Part shown: in pieces, positions 33,501 to 64,000 of the stretch | Layout: each line of letters begins with the position of its first letter | Position numbering within the stretch: position 1 is the stretch's first letter | Source of the DNA: Zhengitettix transpicula | Lineage: Eukaryota > Arthropoda > Insecta > Orthoptera > Tetrigidae | Length of the DNA stretch: 64,000 bases | Assembly: GCA_037074705.1 (NCBI GenBank) | Contig: CM073591.1 | Coordinates: forward strand, 6,192,087-6,256,086 | Direction: 5' to 3' | Notes under the pieces: generated by a model | What the model was told of the DNA's origin: nothing | Databases searched by the model: none | The model's input: only the letters and a program-made list of their open reading frames with translations | Made by a program: the position numbers and the translations under genes

Positions 33501-36132
33501 GTTTGACAATTGTAGTCAAGTTTCGACATTATTCTAGGTGCCATTTCAAATTTAAAGTTTTGTCATAAAATGTCAAAGTCATGTTAGTGATTCATTTTAT
33601 TCATGTACTGATAAAAAATGTAGGACGAGCAACCTTCTGTGCCATACGAGGAAGCACTGCAGGAACGGGAGCGAGCCCTCACAAATATCCTCAGTAGCGA
33701 GTCGCTCAACGAGCAGCTCTCAAATTTGCGGCAGAAAGCAACGAAGCTGGAGCAAGACCGTGAGCACTGGAAGCTCGAGTACCAGCTGCTCCACTTGCAA
33801 CATGACAAGGTAGGAAGTCCAAATTTATTCAAGTGGTACAGAGTTTGAATCTGATTCTGGGTTTAAGCTTACGGACGCAATTAGTGGGTACTCCATTGTT
33901 GGCAAAAAAGAGATAAGGAAAAAGTGCATATAATTTAAAGATTTTCCTACAGTTGTCTTTAAATCTTGAACATTTAAAAGGAAACTGTCTAGCTAGCATC
34001 ACACAAAGCTGTTTCAAAACACAACTTCAACGTTCCAATCGTCTGGAAGTCTCTAATCCAGTGTGATGATAGTAAATTCAGTGAAATAATAGTTTTGATG
34101 ATGGAAACTTCTTTAATTGTGTATCACAAAAGAATAATAGGAAAGATATAGACAATTTTAAATTGTTGTCACATCTCAAAATACTGTCTTAGTATGTTGG
34201 AATCGTTCTTGGGTTTCCAACCGGGTGACGTTTACTAAGCAAGAAATTTTGTTGACATCTTGAAGAGTTGACTAGCACCAGTGACATCTTCAAGATGTTT
34301 ATTAAACACCAACCGGTTGGAAACCCAAGAACAATTCTAGCAGCTTATTCACCAGGAAAACATACAGAAATTAATCTGTCTCAGTATGCCTTTGGTTTGA
34401 TACAAAGTAAGCTCTTTAAATTAAAAATAAATGTATATACATGTATTGGACTTTCATTCGTCCCGTTGTATTGCAGGTGGTGAAAGATCTGGAGGAGCAG
34501 GTTCAAACTCTGAGTGGCAACAGAACACCTCAAGGCGAGGAAGTGAGCTCAGATGTAGAGCAGACCTCTGCGACTGTTACAAACTTGGTGAGATTTATAA
34601 CTTCTTACTTTTGTCAGTTTATATTTTTCCATCCTGGAGAGAATTTAAAATGTATTTCCTGTTAATGATAATGACAAAAGATCTATGAGATGATCACTTT
34701 AAAGACAACAAAAATAGATTTACTACTGTAGTATTTTTGAGGATTGTTTCTCTTGAAGTAAGAATATAATGTAGTACCTTTTATGAGGTATAGACAAATG
34801 AACATTAGTTAACCTGTATGGGTGTAATACTGATTCTCAGTTGTGTAATTATATAATAACCAACTGCTAGTGATATAAAAGAAAGCCATTCCTAAGAGAG
34901 AAAAAATCATCAGGTACTTCCTCGATCTACAAGCTTACTTTGAAAATACTGTACATATTTGAATTTAAATTAATATTATTTGCATTAACCCTCAAATTTT
35001 TGTCTCAGTTGGGTCACCTCAAAGCGCCAGCCTTTTTGAATGATGAAGCAGAATCGAGGGAGGCTGAAGTGAAGCGCCACCTCATGGACAGGATTTACGA
35101 GCTCGTGGTGACAAGCCAGGAGTCTGAGACAAAGGCCGCAACTCTGATGTCTGAGGTCAGTTAACTTTTGTGCAATTGAGCTAGGGAGTATTTTCAACTT
35201 GAAATTTATACAGACTCAAATGTTCTCTTAAATTAATACATGGCTTCAATTCTTTTTCAATTTCAAATTATTGTGAGTCTGCTCTGTTAATCCTTAATTT
35301 TCATCAAATCTCGTCTCCTGTGAATCAATAGCTTGGCGGTTTAAAGAACCCAAGTATTGTCAATCACCTCACAACTGAGAATGGCACCGAGTTGTTTTCA
35401 GACGTAAACTAGTTTTCGAATCCAAAGAAAACATGAGTGCTTGTTTCAGTGTGAAGCATTGCAAAGGAGGCTGGAACTGGCTTTGGAATGCAGGAACAGA
35501 GCAGAGAGCGGTCTTCAGGAGGGTCAGGAGACAGTGGCCAGGCTGCAGGAGGAGCTGCACACGACGACACACAACTACGAGACGCAGCTCAGCATCATGT
35601 CGGAGCACCTGGCCAATATGAACGACCGCCTGACCATGCAGAGGGATGAGATAGATCAACTCAAATACCAGATGAACCAGGGAAAGGTGAGTGAGAAAAA
35701 CTGTTTTGTAAAGATATATTTCACAAAAAAGAAGCAAAATTTTTTTTCCTTTTTTTAAATGTAGTCTTGTCCCCCTTTATGCCCATATGATTTTTCTTGT
35801 GGGCACTAGTCATATATTTACCTTATATTCATTGAGTGATGCTGAGCAATTCCACCAATTTGTTTTGGAGATATTGAAACACATTGAAATAACAGTGTGA
35901 CAAGACACGCGTAGACTGTTTGGAGACAGGCTGCAGAATCAATGCCAAAATGTTTATTCAAGCATTCAATTTTGTGTGAAAGTCAACTTCTGAACTTTTT
36001 ATTAATTTTTTAAAGAGTCATATCTGAATTAATAATTTACACAGTTTCTATTAAAAATTATTCATAAGCACATAGCTGATTAAGTTACTCAATTTTAAAC
36101 TGCAGGCTGGCCGCAAGGGGAAGCAGAAATAG
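27508..36132 (+). CDS. PPP1R21: PPP1R21 homologue, KLRAQ coiled-coil endosomal protein (FERRY complex subunit family)
   Basis: Sixteen exons: 27508-27570, 27649-27843, 28488-28610, 28908-29030, 29796-29979, 30314-30501, 30801-30991, 31367-31503, 31939-32031, 32100-32227, 32915-33064, 33624-33809, 34477-34587, 35009-35155, 35450-35686, 36106-36132. All phases agree, giving 760 aa against about 780 in human. The N-terminus YQKVATEYSKLRAQ contains the KLRAQ motif (residues 21-25) that names the domain. Long heptad-rich coiled coils follow, then the family helices ending KVRATNDCL, SVPYEEAL and REHWKLEYQL, and a basic tail GRKGKQK. In mammals the protein binds PP1 and is a subunit of the FERRY complex that links Rab5 endosomes to mRNAs; that role here is inferred from homology. 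It is divergent from WARS and convergent with ISCA2. Confidence 0.95.
28100..28255. repeat. Repeat family F4, copy 1 (PPP1R21 intron 2)
   Basis: Inverted ends GCTGGAATTGTTTTTGGG and CCAAGAACAATTCCAGCAGC flank a short core with GTTTCCAACTAGGTGG. It is followed by TTCACCAAGGAAACC and GGAAATTAA. The same order recurs at 34190-34380. Confidence 0.7.
29430..29545. repeat. Single end related to element F2 (PPP1R21 intron 4)
   Basis: GGAATGGTTCCG, GAAGATGACGACAG, GTCGTCGAAATGTCG occur in the same order and spacing as in the right arm of the 12943-14190 element. Confidence 0.6.
34190..34380. repeat. Repeat family F4, copy 2 (PPP1R21 intron 12)
   Basis: Inverted arms: CGTTCTTGGGTTTCCAACCGG and its mirror CCGGTTGGAAACCCAAGAAC, followed by TTCACCAGGAAAACA and GAAATTAA as in copy 1. 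Confidence 0.75.
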
Positions 36133-36377
36133 GATCGACGCCTGTAACAGACCCTCTTGGAAAGTGAAGAAAACTGCTGTTAAATGTTGCTTAGTGCATT
36201 TAGTGAGAATGGTGGACCTCATCTGGCTGTAAGCGTGTTTGGCTTCTCTAGTATCGGCAAAGGTGCAATACCCGCACTCCGCCGCCCACACAGGCATAAT
36301 TGATATTTTTGTATTGCAGCTTTGTATCAGGAATGTTGTAGTCCTGAGCACAGAGCTTCAGTAATCTCAACGGTATA

Positions 36378-36383
36378 TTTATT
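36378..36383 (-). terminator. Candidate poly(A) signal of ISCA2
   Basis: AATAAA on the minus strand, 121 nt past the ISCA2 stop codon and the first such hexamer downstream. It lies closer to PPP1R21 than the PPP1R21 poly(A) signal does, so the two mature transcripts would overlap. Confidence 0.5.
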
Positions 36384-36443
36384 TATAAGGTCAATTATAT
36401 ACATATTGTACAAGAAAATGTTAAATGTCGATACTTTTTTTGT

Positions 36444-36449
36444 AATAAA
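36444..36449 (+). terminator. Candidate poly(A) signal of PPP1R21
   Basis: AATAAA on the plus strand, 312 nt after the PPP1R21 stop and 55 nt before the ISCA2 stop codon on the opposite strand. It is the first canonical hexamer after that stop. Confidence 0.5.
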
Positions 36450-36503
36450 GCATTGTTATTGAACTGACTGACGTCTGTATCCACGATGCCGACACAAAGT
36501 TCC

Positions 36504-39500
36504 CTAGTCTATCTTTATGGAAAAGGACGCTCCACACGAACAACCTTGTTCTGCCAGAGGGTTGTTCACAATCCTGAAGGATGACTTTATCAACTCTTCG
36601 TGGAAGTCCACGGTAGAGCCTCGCACATACTCCAACGACATCTCGTCGATTACGACTTTCACACCGTCTCTCTCGATGATGCTGAGCGGGAAAGAACCAA
36701 GTTAAAAGTGTCATCAGGTATTAAAATAGCAATCTCACAAAGTATTACGAAATAGTATGACATGTAAGTGAAAAATTAATAAACATTCAGTTTAATAAAA
36801 CACTTTTCTGTGGTATGTTTGTGAACATGGAAAATAACTTAAATCTCTTGTACTGCTGTGAAGTCAGAACAAAAGTTGTATAAATATTTGATAGGTTTTT
36901 TGATTAATGTCAAGTTGTTTCCATGACTGGAAATTAAATATCCATTGCAGCTTCACTGTTGCAGACACAGTTGACATACATGTCAACAATAGACATTACA
37001 CTAATTAGAATTACAATGAGGTGTCAGGTGTGAAACTGAAGGAAGGGCAGCAGCGCCTGACAAATTGCAGGTTTGCTTTAGCAAACTATTAAACCTAGTC
37101 GGGACACCTGAGCTATAACACGTGCCCTCGAGGGAGCTTCTGATAGTGCCAAACCGTTACAATGATGGATTTGAAGTGTTCCCTGAGCAGCAGGCAACGG
37201 TTTATAAAACATTAGAAAGGAATTCCAGGATTTCTTACCTTGTGGACAATAATTAACTGCAAGCTCCATTCTGACTAGCACAAATGAGGGACAGATGTAT
37301 AAAGTTCACCAAGTAATCCTAGATCTTAGAGAGAAAGCAGTCATTCAACCAGCAGTGCACACGACTTGACTAAACCATGAACATTACACGCCAACTAGTA
37401 AAAACTAACTGCCCAGTGAATCTAAATTCCTGTAACATGCTTGACAGCAACAGACTTCATTTCGGGTAAAGCGCCTATCTGATTAAACTCACACATCGTC
37501 TTCATTGACAGCCGAATCTAGGGAAAACTTGTACTGGAAACCGGAGCAACCTCCTCCTTCCACGATAATACGCAGCACCGATTGGCCGCCTGCTATCTGC
37601 TTCATACGCTGCACACAGGTGTCGCTTATATTTAGACCAGTTGCAGGTTTCGAGACAGGTGTCGTTGATGTCTGCAGGAACCTGAAAGTGAACAGCGCCT
37701 TTTTAGAGAATCGGAAGGTAATTTTTGTATTTATTATTACTACAGGTGGGCATTTGCCCAGTGGCAGTATGATAAAAGTACAACAATAAATTAGGAAACT
37801 TTTTTTTTAAAACACAATTAAAAAATATTGAAATATCCTTGTTTCTAATTTTATTAACTTCATTGAATCTTATTATATCATTAGTAATAAAATATAATGC
37901 TTGATATGGCGATAATGTGAAATTAACATTTAACTGTACACACAATGCTTTTAAGTTTGTCCATAAATAAATCAGGCAGTGATATCAGGGTTCCACTACA
38001 CATCCTTAGTTTTCAGATCTTTTACTAGTGTCCGTCTACTTAATTCAAATTTCATCAAAGAAAATGCTTTGTAATGTGAATTTTAAAACTTTAACTCGTG
38101 TAGCCAATTTTCCACTTGCACCACTTGGTGAAAAATCTTAAAAGGTGACGTGACCTGCCTCGCTAGGGTTTAAAGTTTAATGTTTATATATCAATATAGT
38201 TGTGGAGAACATAAGAGGAACTAGCTAATGGAATTGATGGAAACGTGAGTAGATTTTATAATGAATAACTATGAAGAAGTTAGAAAAGTCCACCGTTTTC
38301 AACAAGAATTCCATACAGAAATAAACCTAGATACTCCTACTGCATTTATAGTTTGGAGTGAAGTCACGTATGCTGTTCGTTTCTGAAATATTCAATAATA
38401 TATTTATCAAAAGTCTGAACACTATCGTAAAAAACAGAAAAACGTAGTGGGGAACAGGAGGCAACGCATAACAACCCGTTTAGTTTCAGAAATGGAGACT
38501 GCATCATTTTCACAATATTTATTAATTTCTTTGATAAATACAAGATAATTTATAAGCAGACTTTGCTTGAAAATTTAATGTCTTTTTACAATCCAAGCTG
38601 TTTTGCAAGTTCCACGAGTCCATTACTGCAAGAACAGCTGCTCATTGCCTGAGCACATCGTGCGAGTTAAAGCTGAACAGTCACTTGTCAGCCATTCCTT
38701 TGCCTGTATTAGAGGATAACAGTTGTACGTGGGACAGATAAAGCCAGTGGGAGTGGGTAAGAAGAGGTGAGATCAAGATTTAGAATAAGTGGAATAAGAG
38801 ACTTTAGAAACTCTGTATTCAAAGAAGGAAAGAATTGCATCATTCCAGGAAAAAAACTTAAAAATCTGAAACCCTTAAAGGGGCACCACATGGAAATTTG
38901 TTATAATGGCTGAACAGTTCCAAATACCTCAGCAGTAACCTATCACTTAATTATATTTGTTTCCCCAACCGTCTCTCTTTAACTACCTAACTATATTTTC
39001 CACGTGACCTATTTTTACAATTGGAAACAATAATAATTCACACACAACTGATCAATTTCAATCATAATATATTTATTGTAATGAATATTATCAAGTATCC
39101 TGATATTAGAATGTTCAAATTCCTATTTTAAAGTTACTACAATGACGCTTCAATAAAGAAACATAATAGACACTAATTAGGTACACACAAAAGCTTCACG
39201 GCTCATGTCGAGGGCAGGATAAAAAATAATTGGCCAGTAACGAATCGGATTAAGTTGGCTTTTAACTTTTAATTAGCAGACGACAACAACAGCATCTCTC
39301 TTGTTTGTAGGTTATAAGCAAGACGAAAGGCTCCAATATGTCACTTTAAAATCCGCGAAAATCGCCGCAACAACAAACGAAATGAATACGCAGAGAATTG
39401 TTTACAAGCAGCGAAATAAAACATTTTCAGAGTGACATAAAATTAAAATCGATTCAGAGTTTTTAGTTCGGGGCCGTCTTCAAAGAGCGCGTACATGTTG

Positions 39501-39676
39501 TGGCTACAGCTGGATCACAGACACGGAGAAATTGAGCAGGGATTTAAGTGAAGACGTCGTTTTCTGTTCGAGCAGCGAATATACCTGGCCGGGAACTTTT
39601 GGATGGTCAGATTCAGAAGCTGGGGCTTGGAATACGCCGCTAAAGCGCGGACCGCCGGTCTCGCCACGGCCGCCAT
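36504..39676 (-). CDS. ISCA2: Iron-sulfur cluster assembly 2, mitochondrial
   Basis: Three minus-strand exons: 39676-39585, 37681-37493, 36681-36504. They join in phase to a 152-aa protein (human 154). It is an A-type carrier for mitochondrial [4Fe-4S] maturation, working with ISCA1 and IBA57. The three ligand cysteines are present: Cys76 in [10 protein letters not shown], and Cys141 and Cys143 in EQGCSCG. The first ~35 residues are basic and alanine-rich without acidic residues ([15 protein letters not shown]...), as expected for a mitochondrial presequence. I chose the start at 39676 because it opens this presequence; a longer in-frame reading (MIKIHCALP...) begins upstream but looks like leader sequence. 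The start codon sits inside AAGATGGCGGC. Intron 1 is 1.9 kb. The gene is head-to-head with the PKC gene and tail-to-tail with PPP1R21. Confidence 0.96.
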
Positions 39677-39868
39677 CTTAACTGCGGGGCATTGTGGGAG
39701 CGCACAGTGAATTTTTATCAAATTCGGCCTTCATGGCTGTCAAGATAGTCTCGTTTTCGGGTCAAATTTCAACAGTTCCCTTATGCCGTTGACACACTAT
39801 TTCGTCACGTGAGTGGGCTGTCGGATCTGCTGAAAAGTTCTGTTTGATTTGTGGGCCAGGAGTCGCCA
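39677..39868. promoter_or_regulatory. Candidate bidirectional promoter between ISCA2 and PKC
   Basis: Only 192 bp separate the two start codons, so both transcripts must begin in or near this segment (inference). It contains GCATTGTGGGAGC just upstream of the ISCA2 ATG. Across that ATG lies GCCGCCATCTT, the YY1/Pho consensus (reverse AAGATGGCGGC). The neighbouring first ISCA2 exon is much more GC-rich than the surrounding DNA. No TATA box is evident, which fits a housekeeping initiator-type promoter. Confidence 0.6.
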
Positions 39869-63173
<23,305 letters not shown>

Positions 63174-63780
63174 GGTTGAACGGAATATCAGGGTGGCATC
63201 ACGCACCACCACGGCCACCCGACATACGCCTAAGCTGACGATCAGCGAGGAGGGTTCCCGTGGGGACAGTATATCTGCCTAATGTTGTCACCACGGGATC
63301 CGAAGATGTCTGCCTAATGCTATTTCCGAGATGCCTAGTTGCTCTGGCTACATGTTTTAGTACATATTTAAGTCATAGCTCGGTGCATATCTGAACCTTC
63401 TGTTTAAGCCAAGCCATAAGCATTGTCGATGTACGTGGTAGTTCGGTTGGTGTCAGAATTTTTTTAAGAAAATAATATAAACATTTGTGTATGTGTGTGT
63501 CTAATAGCGGCACTCCACGCTCATACACGAGTTCATTAGATTGCTTGCGGCCAGTGAGACCGCTGTCTTTCCAGCCGCTTTTGTACATTTCTGGAACACT
63601 ACTGTATCGTTAAATCTGATGACATTTCTGTTGATGCACCTCTAGGGATACGTGCAACTACTGCGGAGTTTGTACTTAATTAAGGCAGTACTCTGCCTGC
63701 TTGCACATGTATATATGCATATTGTACATTATTTATACATGCATGTGTATATATGTATGTTTTGGACATACATATGTGAT

Positions 63781-63866
<86 letters not shown>

Positions 63867-64000
63867 ACATTGACATATGTATGGACTATCTTTGTTTGTT
63901 GGTTGAAGCAAGTACTTTGGTCTGCTTTCTACTAAAGAGGAGACATACTGTCATTTACTGACTATTATATGCACTGTTCTACGCTTCCATTGTACACAGT
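63174..64000 (+). other. 3' UTR / downstream flank of the PKC gene
   Basis: Sequence after the PKC stop with no further coding exon. It contains a long (TA)n microsatellite at 63785-63862. No AATAAA is seen before the window ends, so the 3' UTR may run beyond it. Confidence 0.5.
63785..63862. repeat. (TA)n microsatellite in PKC 3' region
   Basis: About 39 uninterrupted TA units. Confidence 0.95.

Noticed and set aside
36517..36705. 62-aa plus-strand ORF
   Set aside because: Antisense shadow of ISCA2 exon 3.
63652..63961. ORFs reading as (YI)n
   Set aside because: Translation of the (TA)n microsatellite.

Overview
This is a eukaryotic nuclear window. It is AT-rich, with genes split by many GT-AG introns (65 nt to 13.3 kb) and much decayed transposon sequence. 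The protein families and their novel-PKC and pancreatic-lipase-like forms indicate an insect. The large, repeat-filled introns suggest a polyneopteran-type genome such as a stick insect, termite or cockroach, but the species cannot be fixed from the sequence alone.

Layout. (1) 1-7.5 kb: no convincing host gene. It holds promoter-like CRE/TATA motifs, a tandem duplicated repeat (3289-4660), a LINE reverse-transcriptase scrap and two copies of a ~500-bp GC-richer repeat. (2) 7.5-20.5 kb, + strand: a secreted pancreatic-type triglyceride lipase in at least 12 coding exons, its introns stuffed with repeats, an internally deleted LINE, an inverted-repeat element and mariner-like tails. (3) 23.1-26.7 kb, - strand: cytosolic tryptophanyl-tRNA synthetase, 7 exons, including one GC-AG intron. 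(4) 27.5-36.1 kb, + strand: PPP1R21 (KLRAQ coiled-coil, FERRY endosome-mRNA complex family), 16 exons. (5) 36.5-39.7 kb, - strand: ISCA2, mitochondrial 4Fe-4S assembly factor, 3 exons. (6) 39.9-63.2 kb, + strand: a novel-type (epsilon-like, Pkc98E-class) protein kinase C, 14 exons with a 13.3-kb first intron; the window ends in its 3' UTR.

I reassembled all five genes by matching splice phases exon by exon. Four are complete ORFs: WARS 418 aa, PPP1R21 760 aa, ISCA2 152 aa, PKC 737 aa. The lipase gives 512 residues, with its first exon or start unresolved. Gene arrangement is compact at two places: WARS/PPP1R21 and ISCA2/PKC are head-to-head pairs (769 and 192 bp between start codons), and PPP1R21/ISCA2 are tail-to-tail with candidate overlapping 3' UTRs. 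The genes do not form one pathway; they are housekeeping or signalling neighbours plus one digestive-type enzyme.

I see no novel biological system. The most interesting signals are families of foldback (hairpin) repeats recurring in introns of several genes, a cluster of five TGACGTCA sites with one placed just upstream of a TATA box, the shared ISCA2/PKC promoter with a YY1/Pho-like motif covering the ISCA2 start codon, and the overlapping gene ends.
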